Origin: an uncultured Actinomycetes bacterium
GTDB taxonomy: Bacteria; Actinomycetota; Acidimicrobiia; Acidimicrobiales; Microtrichaceae
Direction: 5' to 3'
DNA: 33,457 nucleotides
NCBI GenBank assembly: GCA_903873135.1
Contig: CAIQNH010000113.1
Location: forward strand, 1 to 33,457
This document shows positions 13,047 to 21,862 of the stretch, piece by piece. Position 1 is the stretch's first letter, and each line of letters opens with the position of its first letter. The notes under the pieces were generated by a model. That model searched no databases and was not told where the DNA came from. It saw only the letters and a list, made by a program, of their open reading frames with translations. A program made the position numbers and the translations under genes.

Positions 13047-15782
13047 TCAGCTCAGCCAGGGTGCGGCGCGCTCGGGGTCGACACCGTGTCGGGTGATGGC
13101 GTCGGTCACCGCGGCCGGGGTCACCGCACCGTCGGCGACGAGTCCGGCGAGCACCGCCACCACGACGCTCGGTGCGTCGACCTCGAAGAACGACCGCAGG
13201 ACGGCCCGGGTGTCGGAGCGGCCGAATCCGTCGGTGCCGAGCGAGGTGAACCGGCGGGGGACCCACCGGGCCACCTGGTCCGGCACGGCCCGCAGGTAGT
13301 CCGACACCGCCACCACGGGTCCCCGGCGGTCCGACAGACGTTGCGTCACGATCGGCACCCGTGGCGTCGCCTCCGGGTGCAGACGGTTCCACCGCTCGAC
13401 CTCGAGCGCGTCCGCACGGAGCTGTTGGTAGCTCGTGGCCGACCACAGGTCGACGGCCACGCCGTAGCGGGTCGCGAGCTCGTCGCGGGCCGCCACCGCG
13501 ACCGACCACAGGGTGCCGGAGAAGAGGATCGAGGCCTGCGGTCCGTCCGACGGTGGTGCCGCCGAGACCCGGTAGAGGCCCTCGACGATCCCGCGCTCGA
13601 CACCCGGCGGCATGGCCGGCATGGGGTAGTTCTCGTTGTAGAGGGTCAGGTAGTAGAAGACGTCCTCGCCCTCGGCCTCCCGCCCGGCGGGGTACATGCG
13701 GGCCAGGCCGTCCCGCACGACGACGGCGGTCTCGTAGGCGAAGGCCGGGTCGTAGGCCCGGCAGGTCGGGATGGTCGAGGCCAGTACGTGGGAGTGGCCG
13801 TCCTGGTGCTGCAGGCCCTCGCCCAGCAGCGTGGTGCGGCCGGCTGTCGCGCCCAGCAGGAAGCCCCGGGCCCGGGCGTCGGCCGCGGCCCAGATCAGGT
13901 CGCCGATCCGCTGGAACCCGAACATCGAGTAGAAGGTGAAGAAGGGCAGCATCGGCACACCTCGGTGGGCGTACGCCGTCGCCGCCGCCGTCCACGAGGA
14001 GAACGCCCCGGCCTCGGTGATGCCCTCCTCGAGGATCTGCCCGTCGGTCGCCTCCCGGTACGACAGCAGCAGGTCGTGGTCGACCGGCTCGTACCGCTGG
14101 CCGTGGGGTGCGTAGATGGCCAGCTCCCGGAACAGCGCGTCCATGCCGAAGGTCCTGGCCTCGTCGGGGACGATCGGCACGATCCGCTCGCCGACCGTCG
14201 CGTCCCGGCACAGGTTGCGCAGGAGTCGGACGAAGGCCGTGGTCGTGGACGCTGCGATGCCGTTGGAACCGGCGAGGAGCTCGTCGAACACCTCGGGTGC
14301 CGGCACGCCGAGCGGTCGGGTGATGCGCACCCGTCGGTCGGGGAGCGGACCGCCGAGCGCCTCACGGCGCGACACGACGTAGCGGCGCTCGGGGCTCTCG
14401 GGGTCCGGCCGCAGGTACGGCGGCACGCCGCCGGCCAACGCCTCGTCGGGGATCTCGTCGGTGAAGCCGAGTCGGTCCCGCAGCTCGAGCAGCTGCTCGA
14501 CCGACATCTTCTTGATCTGGTGCGTGGAGTTGCGGGCCTCGACCCCCTCGCCGAGCGTCCAGCCCTTGACCGTCTTGGCCAGGATCACCGTGGGGGCACC
14601 CTCGGTCTCCACCGCCGCCCGGTAGGCGGCGTAGAGCTTGGCGTAGTCGTGCCCGCCCCGGGGCAGGCGCTCGAGGTCTGCGTCGCTCAGGTGCTCCACC
14701 ATGGCCCGGAGCCTCGGGTCGGGGCCGAAGAAGTGCTCCCGGATGTAGGCGCCGTCGGCGATGGCGTACCGCTGGAACTCGCCGTCGACGGTGGTGTTCA
14801 TCCGCTGGACCAGCACGCCGTCCACGTCCCGGGCCAGCAGCTCGTCCCACCCGCTGCCCCAGACCACCTTCACCACGTTCCAGCCGTTGCCCCGGAAGAT
14901 GGCCTCGAGCTCCTGGATGATCTTGCCGTTGCCGCGGACGGGCCCGTCGAGTCGTTGCAGGTTGCAGTTCACGACCCAGGTGAGGTTGTCGAGCCGCTCC
15001 CTGCCGGCGAGCGAGATGGCGCCGAGCGACTCGGGCTCGTCCAGTTCGCCGTCGCCGGCGAAGCACCACACCCGGCTCGCCGAGGTGTCGTCGATCCGCC
15101 GTTGGGTCAGGTACCGGTTGAACCGGGCCTGGTAGATCGACAGGATCGGTCCGAGCCCCATGGAGACGGTGGGGTACTCCCAGAAGTCGGGCATCAGCCG
15201 GGGGTGCGGGTACGACGACAGGCCTCGACCGACCCGGTCGGGCAGGTCCACCTCCAGGCGGAACCGGTCGAGGTCGTCCTCGTCGAGCCGTCCCTCCACG
15301 AACGCCCGGGCGTAGATGCCGGGCGAGGCGTGGCCCTGCACGTAGACGTGGTCGCCCGCCTGTCCGCCCGCCTTGCCCCGGAAGAAGTGGTTGAACCCGA
15401 CGTCGTAGAGGGCTGCGGAGCTGGCGAAGGTCGAGAGGTGACCACCGATGGCGTCGGAGGCGTGGTTGGCGCGCACCACCATGGCCGCCGCGTTCCACCG
15501 CACGTAGCGGCGAACCTCGCGCTCGAGCTCCTCGTCGCCGGGGAACCACGCCTGGTCCTCGGCGGCGATCGTGTTCACGTAGGGCGTGCTGACCGGGGGT
15601 GCCACACCGAGTCCGAGGTCCCGGGCGTGCTGTTCGAGCCGCACGAGCAGGTAGCGGGCCCGGGCCGGTCCGTGGCGCGCGGTCACGGCGTCGAGCGACT
15701 CGAGCCACTCGGCGGTCTCGACCGGGTCGGTGTCGGGCAGCTGTGCGGCGTACCCGGCGGACTCGGGGGTGTCGCTCGGCAT
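13047..15782 (-). CDS. aceE: Pyruvate dehydrogenase E1 component, homodimeric type (AceE)
   Basis: AceE decarboxylates pyruvate with thiamine diphosphate and passes the acetyl group to lipoyl-E2. The 911-residue length is typical of the homodimeric E1. Visible hallmarks are DPVETAEWLESLDAV at the start, HVYVQGHASPGIYARAFVEG, the ThDP motif beginning G243-D-G-E and ending N272-C-N, KTVKGWTLGEGVEARNSTHQ, and FYSMFGFQRIGDLIWAAAD. ATG 15782 lies 6 bases after TAGGCT, pointing to a leaderless mRNA from a promoter shared back to back with the RNase H fusion gene. Its E2 and E3 partners may be the genes at 27244 and 25769, but those could equally serve a 2-oxoglutarate or branched-chain complex. Confidence 0.96.
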   Translation of the reverse strand: MPSDTPESAGYAAQLPDTDPVETAEWLESLDAVTARHGPARARYLLVRLEQHARDLGLGVAPPVSTPYVNTIAAEDQAWFPGDEELEREVRRYVRWNAAAMVVRANHASDAIGGHLSTFASSAALYDVGFNHFFRGKAGGQAGDHVYVQGHASPGIYARAFVEGRLDEDDLDRFRLEVDLPDRVGRGLSSYPHPRLMPDFWEYPTVSMGLGPILSIYQARFNRYLTQRRIDDTSASRVWCFAGDGELDEPESLGAISLAGRERLDNLTWVVNCNLQRLDGPVRGNGKIIQELEAIFRGNGWNVVKVVWGSGWDELLARDVDGVLVQRMNTTVDGEFQRYAIADGAYIREHFFGPDPRLRAMVEHLSDADLERLPRGGHDYAKLYAAYRAAVETEGAPTVILAKTVKGWTLGEGVEARNSTHQIKKMSVEQLLELRDRLGFTDEIPDEALAGGVPPYLRPDPESPERRYVVSRREALGGPLPDRRVRITRPLGVPAPEVFDELLAGSNGIAASTTTAFVRLLRNLCRDATVGERIVPIVPDEARTFGMDALFRELAIYAPHGQRYEPVDHDLLLSYREATDGQILEEGITEAGAFSSWTAAATAYAHRGVPMLPFFTFYSMFGFQRIGDLIWAAADARARGFLLGATAGRTTLLGEGLQHQDGHSHVLASTIPTCRAYDPAFAYETAVVVRDGLARMYPAGREAEGEDVFYYLTLYNENYPMPAMPPGVERGIVEGLYRVSAAPPSDGPQASILFSGTLWSVAVAARDELATRYGVAVDLWSATSYQQLRADALEVERWNRLHPEATPRVPIVTQRLSDRRGPVVAVSDYLRAVPDQVARWVPRRFTSLGTDGFGRSDTRAVLRSFFEVDAPSVVVAVLAGLVADGAVTPAAVTDAITRHGVDPERAAPWLS

Positions 15783-15788
15783 GTGCCC

Positions 15789-15804
15789 AGCCTACGGGTA
15801 GGTT
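15789..15804. promoter_or_regulatory. Compact two-way promoter: paired -10 boxes for aceE and the RNase H fusion
   Basis: The 16-base AGCCTACGGGTAGGTT carries a minus-strand TAGGCT (15794-15789, 6 bases before the aceE ATG at 15782) and a plus-strand TAGGTT (15799-15804, 7 bases before the GTG at 15812). They are only 4 bases apart and nearly symmetric. Two polymerases could not occupy both boxes at once, so the two genes should compete for initiation. Confidence 0.6.
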
Positions 15805-15811
15805 TCGCAGA

Positions 15812-16873
15812 GTGACCGGGGCCGAGCGAGTCGTGTACACCGACGGTGCGTGCCGCGGGAACCCGGGGCCGGGTGGCTGGGCCTGGGCCGAACCCGGGGG
15901 GGCCTGGGCCGCCGGGTCCGACCCGGACACGACCAACCAGCGCATGGAGATCACCGCCACGCTCGAGGCCGCCGAGCGGTTCGACGGGCCGCTGCGGATC
16001 GTGTCGGACTCCACCTACGTGGTGCACTGCTGGCGGGACCGGTGGTGGGCCGGCTGGGAGCGGCGCGGGTGGCGCAACAGCTCCAAGCAGCCCGTCGCCA
16101 ACCGGGACCTGTGGGAGCAGCTGGTCCCGCACTTCCGGGACCGGGCCGACCTGCGGCTCGAGTGGGTCAAGGGACACAGCGGCGACGAGATGAACGACCT
16201 CGTGGACCGGCTCGCCGTGCGGGCGGCGGTGCTCGGCCGGGACGACGCGGGGGAGGAGCCGCCCCCACCCGACCTGCTGGACGAGGTCGGGCCGGACGTG
16301 GTGGGTCGATCGGCCGAGCGTCCCGCGCCCGCCGACCCGACGCAGCGGGACTCGCGCGTGCCGACGGGGTGGCGCCTGGCCGTGGTGGGGCTGCGCTCCG
16401 ACGCCCTCGCGGGGTCCCCGTCGGGAGCGTTCCTCGTCGACCGCCTCGCGGCGATCCTCACCGCCCAGCTCGAGCTGCACGAGGACCTGGTGGTGCTCAG
16501 CGGCCTGCGTCCGGGTGCCGAGGAGCTCGGCGCCCGCGCGGCCGGCCGCGCCGGGGTCCCGTGGGTGGCGGTGCTGCCGTACCCCGACCCGACGGCGGGT
16601 TGGCCCGAGGTCGACGCGGCCCGGTTCGCCGACCTGGTCGGCGGCGCGACCCGCACGGTCGTGCTGGAGCGGCGTCGTCCGGTCGACGTGGCCGGGCGAC
16701 GCGCCGCGCTGGCTCGACGGGACGGGTGGCTCCGGTCGGTGGTGGACGCCGCCGTCGTGGTCACCGACGGGCTCGACGAGGCGGCCGAGGACCAGCGGGT
16801 CCGCTACGAGCAGGCGCTGGAGCGGCGCGGACTCGAGGGTGAGGTCTGGCACCTCGAGCTCCCCGAGGTCTGA
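15812..16873 (+). CDS. rnhA: RNase HI fused to a SLOG-type Rossmann-like domain
   Basis: The 353-residue protein has two parts. Residues 1-145 are a complete RNase HI, which cleaves RNA in RNA-DNA hybrids. The catalytic residues are present: D11 (YTDGACRGNPG), E46 (QRMEI), D66 (VSDSTYV), H122 and D132 (KGHSGDEMNDLVDRLA). After an acidic Pro-rich linker (about 148-184), residues 185-353 form an alpha/beta domain. Its core is VLSGLRPGAEEL (S230 onward, with G231, G235, E237), then an Ala-rich helix and VPWVAVLPYPDP. This matches the nucleotide-binding pattern of the SLOG superfamily (YpsA/DprA-like). SLOG domains bind or process nucleotides, and the ligand here is unknown. GTG 15812 follows TAGGTT by 7 bases. 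hyuA starts 2 bases after the stop, so the three genes may share a transcript. Confidence 0.85.
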   Translation: MTGAERVVYTDGACRGNPGPGGWAWAEPGGAWAAGSDPDTTNQRMEITATLEAAERFDGPLRIVSDSTYVVHCWRDRWWAGWERRGWRNSSKQPVANRDLWEQLVPHFRDRADLRLEWVKGHSGDEMNDLVDRLAVRAAVLGRDDAGEEPPPPDLLDEVGPDVVGRSAERPAPADPTQRDSRVPTGWRLAVVGLRSDALAGSPSGAFLVDRLAAILTAQLELHEDLVVLSGLRPGAEELGARAAGRAGVPWVAVLPYPDPTAGWPEVDAARFADLVGGATRTVVLERRRPVDVAGRRAALARRDGWLRSVVDAAVVVTDGLDEAAEDQRVRYEQALERRGLEGEVWHLELPEV

Positions 16874-16875
16874 AC

Positions 16876-18732
16876 GTGGCGGACCGGTCGGATCGTCAGG
16901 TCGGGGTCGACAGCGGCGGCACGTTCACCGACGTCGTCCTGCCCGACGGCACGTTGGCCAAGATCCCGAGCACACCCGACGACCCGGGTCGAGCGGTGCG
17001 CTCGGCCGTGGAGCGCACCGGGCCGGGGCGACCGGCCCTGCTCGCCCACGGCTCCACGGTGGCGACCAACGCCCTGCTCGAGGGTCGCCTCGCCCGGGTG
17101 GCCCTGGTGACGAACGACGGGTTCACCGACGTGGTCGAGATCGGTCGTCAGGACCGCCCGTCGCTCTACGACCCGTGGGTCGACCGGCCGCCGCCGTTGG
17201 TGGCCCGGGACGACCGGCTCGGGGTGCGAGGACGACTCGACGAACGCGGGCGCGAGGTCGAGCCGCTCGGCCTGGACGAGCTGCCCGCCCCACCCGACGA
17301 CTGCGATGCCGTCGCCGTGTGCCTCCTCCACTCGGATCTGAACCCCGAGCACGAGCACCGTGTGGCGGACGCGCTCCGGTCGGCCGGCTGGGACGTGAGC
17401 GCCTCGGTCGAGGTGTCCCCCGAGTTCCGTGAGTACGAGCGGACGGTCACCACCGTGGTCAACGCCGGTCTCCGACCCGTGTGCGGTCCCTACCTCACGG
17501 GTCTCACCGACGCTGCCGACCGGGTGGTCGTGACCACCTCGGCCGGCGGTCAGGTCGGGCTCGTCGAGGCGGCCGCCCGGCCGGTGGCCCTGCTCCTGTC
17601 GGGTCCGGCGGCCGGGGTGCGGGCCGCGGCGGCGATCGCCTCTGCGTGCGGGTTCCCCGACGCCGTGACGTTCGACATGGGCGGCACCAGCACCGACGTC
17701 GGCCTCGTGCTGGACGGCGAGCCGTCGCTCGTCGGCGGCCACGACGTGGCCGGCTACCCGGTGCGGGTGCCCGCGCTGGAGGTGCACACGATCGGCGCGG
17801 GTGGCGGCAGCGTCGCCCGACTGGACGCCGGGGGAGCGCTCCGGGTGGGTCCGGAGTCCGCCGGCGCCGACCCGGGTCCGGCCTGCTACGGACACGGCGG
17901 TCGACGACCGACGGTCACCGACGCCGACGTGGTGCTCGGTCGGATCCCGTCCGGCACCGCCTTCCCGGGGCTCGGGGTGCTCGACGAGGCGGCCGCCCGG
18001 CGGGCGTGCGACGAGGCCGGCGTCGACCCCGAGGGTGTGGTCGAGGTCGTCGAGGCGCACATGGAACAGGCGATCCGCAGGGTCACGGTCGAGCGCGGGG
18101 TCGACCCGTCGCAGCTGGCGCTGGTCGCCTTCGGTGGCGCGGGGCCGATGCACGCCTGCGGTGTCGCCGAGGCGGTCGGGATCCCGGCGGTGGTCGTCCC
18201 GGCCGCTGCGGGCGTCCTCGCTGCCGTCGGCCTGCTGGTCGCGCCGCCCCGGCGAGAGGTGGTGCGGACGTGGCCCACCCCGACGGACCGGACCGGTCTC
18301 GACGCCCGCCGGGACGAGCTGGCCCGGTCGGCTGCGGCGGCGCTCGCCGACGAGCTGTCCGGTCTCGACGGCGTCGAGTTCACCGTCGAGACCTTCCTGG
18401 ACTGTCGCTACGAGGGGCAGAGCCACGAACTCCGGGTGTCGTCGGTCGAGGCGTTCGTCGAGGCCCACCTGCGCCGCAACGGATTCACGAGGACCGGGAC
18501 CCCGGTCGAGGTGGTGGCCGTCCGGGCCGTCGCCACGGGGCCGAGCACCTCGACGATCGACGACGTGCTCGGCCTGGTCGACCCGTTCGCCGGACCGGTC
18601 GACGGACCGGTGGTCGTGCAGCGGGCGGACTGCACCGTGTGGGTCCCCGGGGGCTGGCGGGGTGAGCCGGGGCCGCTCGGGTCGCTGGTCCTCCGCCGGA
18701 CCGGGGACGAGTCGGTGGGGGTGGCCCGGTGA
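16876..18732 (+). CDS. hyuA: Hydantoinase/oxoprolinase family protein, HyuA-type subunit
   Basis: The 618-residue product is the ATP-binding subunit of an ATP-dependent hydantoinase, oxoprolinase or acetone/acetophenone-carboxylase-like enzyme. It has the actin-like phosphate loop GVDSGGTFTDVVLPDG at the N terminus, HGSTVATNALLEG, EVSPEFREYERTVTTVVNA, the second nucleotide motif VTFDMGGTSTDVGLV, TIGAGGGSVARLDAGG with ESAGADPGPACYG, and VAFGGAGPMHACGVAE. Family members are often near 690 residues. This one is slightly short at the C terminus. The GTG at 16876 is 2 bases after the RNase H fusion stop, and the stop overlaps hyuB by GTGA. The substrate (a cyclic amide or a ketone) cannot be told from sequence. 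Confidence 0.92.
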   Translation: MADRSDRQVGVDSGGTFTDVVLPDGTLAKIPSTPDDPGRAVRSAVERTGPGRPALLAHGSTVATNALLEGRLARVALVTNDGFTDVVEIGRQDRPSLYDPWVDRPPPLVARDDRLGVRGRLDERGREVEPLGLDELPAPPDDCDAVAVCLLHSDLNPEHEHRVADALRSAGWDVSASVEVSPEFREYERTVTTVVNAGLRPVCGPYLTGLTDAADRVVVTTSAGGQVGLVEAAARPVALLLSGPAAGVRAAAAIASACGFPDAVTFDMGGTSTDVGLVLDGEPSLVGGHDVAGYPVRVPALEVHTIGAGGGSVARLDAGGALRVGPESAGADPGPACYGHGGRRPTVTDADVVLGRIPSGTAFPGLGVLDEAAARRACDEAGVDPEGVVEVVEAHMEQAIRRVTVERGVDPSQLALVAFGGAGPMHACGVAEAVGIPAVVVPAAAGVLAAVGLLVAPPRREVVRTWPTPTDRTGLDARRDELARSAAAALADELSGLDGVEFTVETFLDCRYEGQSHELRVSSVEAFVEAHLRRNGFTRTGTPVEVVAVRAVATGPSTSTIDDVLGLVDPFAGPVDGPVVVQRADCTVWVPGGWRGEPGPLGSLVLRRTGDESVGVAR

Positions 18733-20306
18733 CGCTGTCACCCTCGGAGCTCCAGGTGCTCGTCGCCCGGCTCACGGGGGTCGCCGACGAGATGGGAGCG
18801 GTGCTGCAGCGGGCCGCCTTCAGTCCGAACATCAAGGAGCGCGCCGACTGCTCCGCCGCCGTGTTCGACCGGCGTGGTCGCGCCCTCGCCCAGGCGGCGC
18901 ACATCCCGGTCCACCTGGGCTCCATGCCGGCGTCGGTCGCGGCGGTGGTCGACGCGTTCGCCGACGGGGCCGACTCGCTGCTCGCGGCGGGGGAGCACGC
19001 CGTGGTGAACGATCCGTTCCGGGGCGGGACGCACCTCAACGACGTCACCGTGGTCACCCCGGTTCGTGACGGTGACGAGCTGCTCGGCTGGGTCGCCAAC
19101 CGGGCGCACCACGCCGACGTGGGCGGGGCCGCCCCGGGCTCCATGCCGGCGGACGCGACCGACGTCGCCCAGGAGGGCCTGCGGATCCCACCGATCCGGC
19201 TCGACGCCGGCGTCCGGGCGCTCGTCCTCGCCAACTCCCGCACCCCGGAGGAGCGCAGCGGTGACCTCGACGCCCAGGTCGGGGCCAACGTGGTCGGGGC
19301 GCTGCGGGCCGTCCCGCTGCTGCGGCAGCCGACCGACGAGGTCCTCGACCACGGCGAGCGACTGGCCCGGGCCGCGCTGGCGGCGCTCGGCGACGGGGAG
19401 TGGAGCGCCGAGGACGTGCTCGACTCGACCGGACCCGGTGGGCCGCCGGCGACGATCCGCTGCACCGTACGGATCCGTGGCGACGCCGTCGAGGTCGACT
19501 TCACCGGCACGGATCCCCAGTCCCGGGGGAACGTGAACGCCGTCGAGGCCGTGACCGTGTCGTCGGTCGCCTACGTGGTGCGCAGCCTGCTGGGCCGGGA
19601 CCTCCCCACCAACGCCGGGGTGCTGCGGCCGGTGACGGTGGTGGCTCCAGCGGGGACCGTCGTGGCCGCCCGGTTCCCGGCGGCGGTGGGCGCGGGCAAC
19701 GTGGAGGTGAGCCAGCGGGTGGTCGACGTGGTCACGCTCGCGCTCGCGGGCGTGCCGGGTCTCGCCGTGCCCGCTGCCTCGCAGGGCACCATGAACAACC
19801 TGCTCGTCGGGGGACGCGGCGACGGCACGTCCGTGGGCGCCTGGGTCTACTACGAGACGGTGGGTGGCGGACAGGGGGGACGGCCGCCGCGCCCGGGGTC
19901 GGCCGGTGCGTCGCCGCAACCGGGGATGGGCGGCGTGCACACCCACATGACGAACACGCGGAACACGCCGGTCGAGGCGCTGGAGCGGGCCTACCCGATG
20001 CGGGTGCTGCGGTACCGGCTCCGGCGCGGCAGCGGCGGGTCGGGTCTGGCGCCGGGCGGCGAGGGCATCGAGCGGGACCTGCTCGTCCTCGAGGACGTGA
20101 CCGTGTCGCTGATCACGGAGCGGCGGGTGTCGCAGCCCTGGGGGCTGGCCGGTGGCGGTCCGGGAGCCGTGGGGGAGAACTGGCTGCTCCCCGGCGGCGA
20201 CGAGTCGGCGGCGGAGCGGTTGGGGGACAAGTGCACGCGCACGCTCCGGGCCGGCGACGTCCTGCGCGTGCTGACACCCGGCGGCGGCGGTTGGGGTGCG
20301 CCCTGA
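18729..20306 (+). CDS. hyuB: Hydantoinase/oxoprolinase family protein, HyuB-type subunit
   Basis: The 525-residue product is the partner of HyuA. Conserved stretches are LQRAAFSPNIKERADCSAAV, HIPVHLGSMPASV, VVNDPFRGGTHLNDVTVVTP, NRAHHADVGGAAPGSMP, FTGTDPQSRGNVNAVEAVT, and the C-terminal GGVHTHMTNTRNTPVEALE with RRGSGGSGLAPGGEGIERDL. The His and Asp residues in the NDPFRGGTHLND and HHADVGG motifs are the probable metal ligands. It is translationally coupled to hyuA by the GTGA overlap. Its stop lies 3 bases from the stop of the convergent fucosidase. Confidence 0.93.
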   Translation: MTLSPSELQVLVARLTGVADEMGAVLQRAAFSPNIKERADCSAAVFDRRGRALAQAAHIPVHLGSMPASVAAVVDAFADGADSLLAAGEHAVVNDPFRGGTHLNDVTVVTPVRDGDELLGWVANRAHHADVGGAAPGSMPADATDVAQEGLRIPPIRLDAGVRALVLANSRTPEERSGDLDAQVGANVVGALRAVPLLRQPTDEVLDHGERLARAALAALGDGEWSAEDVLDSTGPGGPPATIRCTVRIRGDAVEVDFTGTDPQSRGNVNAVEAVTVSSVAYVVRSLLGRDLPTNAGVLRPVTVVAPAGTVVAARFPAAVGAGNVEVSQRVVDVVTLALAGVPGLAVPAASQGTMNNLLVGGRGDGTSVGAWVYYETVGGGQGGRPPRPGSAGASPQPGMGGVHTHMTNTRNTPVEALERAYPMRVLRYRLRRGSGGSGLAPGGEGIERDLLVLEDVTVSLITERRVSQPWGLAGGGPGAVGENWLLPGGDESAAERLGDKCTRTLRAGDVLRVLTPGGGGWGAP

Positions 20307-20309
20307 GCC

Positions 20310-21788
20310 TCAGGCCGCCGTGGACCGCAGGCCGCCCCTGATCTCGAGCACGTGGGCCGCCGAGACCGGCAGCCGGTCCGGCACGGTGACGCGGAGCCTG
20401 CCGTCGTCGTCGCTCCACCCGAGGTCGTCGTCGACACCGAGCATCCGCACGGACGTGACGCGACTCGCGTCGACGCCGCGGAGACCGAACGTGGTCGCAC
20501 CGGGCTCGTCGACCAGCAGGGCGTAGACCGCGTCCCCGCGGCTGGTGAAGCGCACCTGCGAGTTCTCCGTCGTGGTGGTCGACGGCGTCGTCCACGGTCG
20601 GGTCCCGTAGATGGCCTCGCCGTTCACCGCCATCCACCGCCCCAGGCCCCGCAGCGGGGCGACCTGCTGCTCCGGCAGCCGGCCCGAGCCGTCCGGACCC
20701 ACGCCGATGAGCAGGTTGCCGTTCTTGGCGACGATGTCGCAGAACATCCGCACGAGCTCACGTGAGGTCACGATGTCCTCGGGGCGTTCGTTGCGGTTGG
20801 CGCCGAAGGAGTGGCCGACTCCCCGGGTCGACTCCCACTTCCGCTCGGAGATCCGGTCGAACGACGTGTACTCCGGGGTCGTGAAGTCGTAGTGGTGTGC
20901 GGCCGGGAACGTCAGCGACCTCGACCCGCTCGGCAGGAAGCGCCACGCCGCCTGGGCGAGCTCGCCGGCCGCCCGGACCAGGTTGTCGGTGAGCACGTTG
21001 CGGGGGATCGTCGGCTCCAACCACCTGTCGTTGACCACGCCCTCGGGGACCGTGTTGTAGTAGTGGGCGAAGAGTTCGGCCAGGTTGCCGCCCGGCGGCC
21101 AGGAGACGTCGTTCCAGAGCACGGACGGCCGGTACCGGTCGACGAGCTCCCGGACGTGCGCCGTGGCGTAGCGCAGGTACGCCTCGCCGGTCGGCGTCGC
21201 CAGGAGGGCGTCGGCCGGCCGCCGCATCACGGCGCCGTTGTAGGACCAGTCGTAGCCCCCGGAGTAGTAGAGGCCCATGCGCATGTCCCGGGCCCGGACG
21301 GCCTCGGTCAGGTCGCCGACCAGGTCCCGTGCGGCCTGGTAGCGGCCGTACCTCGGGTGCGGCACCGACGTCGGCCAGAGCGTGAAGCCCTCGTGGTGCT
21401 TGGACGTCAGCACCACGTAGCGGGCTCCCGCCTCGGCGCACACTGCGGCGATCGCGTCGAGGTCGGCGGTCGCCGTGCCCTCGTCGAACGGCGCCCGGAA
21501 GTCGTCGTAGGGCGCCCCGCCGTAGGTGTCGCGGTGGTGCTGCCAGGTGGGACTCCCCTCGAGCTGCATGGTGTTGCGATACCACTCGGCGTACGGGTTC
21601 TCCCGGAGCATCGCCACGGGTCCGTGGTGCTGGAGCATCTCCTGGATGTTGGGGACCTGCGGGGCCCAGCCCGGCACGGAGTACATGCCCCAGTGCAGGA
21701 ACACGCCGAGCTTGGCGTCGTCGTACCACTCGGGGACCCGGTGGGTGGACACCGACGCCCAGGTGGGTTCGAACCGATCCTCGCTCAC
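20310..21788 (-). CDS. GH29-family alpha-L-fucosidase, cytoplasmic
   Basis: The 492-residue product has the GH29 TIM barrel: WYDDAKLGVFLHWGMYSVPG, FRAPFDEGTATADLDAIAAV, GARYVVLTSKHHEGFTLWPT, MGLYYSGGYDWSYNG, and SVLWNDVSWPPGGNL. In the last, D227 sits where the family nucleophile is found, although the usual W-F-D-G context is W-N-D-V here. IVAKNGNLLIGVGPDGSGRL follows near the barrel end, then a C-terminal beta domain. No signal peptide is present, so it should act on imported fucosylated sugars. GTG 21788 lies 6 bases after TACGCT (leaderless). No other carbohydrate gene is nearby. Confidence 0.92.
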   Translation of the reverse strand: MSEDRFEPTWASVSTHRVPEWYDDAKLGVFLHWGMYSVPGWAPQVPNIQEMLQHHGPVAMLRENPYAEWYRNTMQLEGSPTWQHHRDTYGGAPYDDFRAPFDEGTATADLDAIAAVCAEAGARYVVLTSKHHEGFTLWPTSVPHPRYGRYQAARDLVGDLTEAVRARDMRMGLYYSGGYDWSYNGAVMRRPADALLATPTGEAYLRYATAHVRELVDRYRPSVLWNDVSWPPGGNLAELFAHYYNTVPEGVVNDRWLEPTIPRNVLTDNLVRAAGELAQAAWRFLPSGSRSLTFPAAHHYDFTTPEYTSFDRISERKWESTRGVGHSFGANRNERPEDIVTSRELVRMFCDIVAKNGNLLIGVGPDGSGRLPEQQVAPLRGLGRWMAVNGEAIYGTRPWTTPSTTTTENSQVRFTSRGDAVYALLVDEPGATTFGLRGVDASRVTSVRMLGVDDDLGWSDDDGRLRVTVPDRLPVSAAHVLEIRGGLRSTAA

Positions 21789-21794
21789 GAGCCG

Positions 21795-21854
21795 AGCGTA
21801 CCGGGCTCCCGACCGGTCCGGGGTTGGCGCCGACCGCCCGGGCCTCACTACGTT
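21795..21854. promoter_or_regulatory. Divergent leaderless promoters for the fucosidase and the SDR
   Basis: Minus-strand TACGCT (21800-21795) is 6 bases before the fucosidase GTG. Plus-strand TACGTT (21849-21854) is 8 bases before the SDR ATG at 21863. The intergenic region is only 74 bases, so the upstream elements of both promoters must overlap. Confidence 0.5.
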
Positions 21855-21862
21855 GCCCGTCC

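Noticed and set aside
12768-15815. A 1015-codon open frame on the + strand opposite aceE
   Set aside because: Its sequence is low-complexity Gly/Val/Arg/Glu with no recognisable fold, and it is exactly antisense to a fully conserved AceE. Long antisense frames are expected where stop codons are rare in GC-rich DNA.
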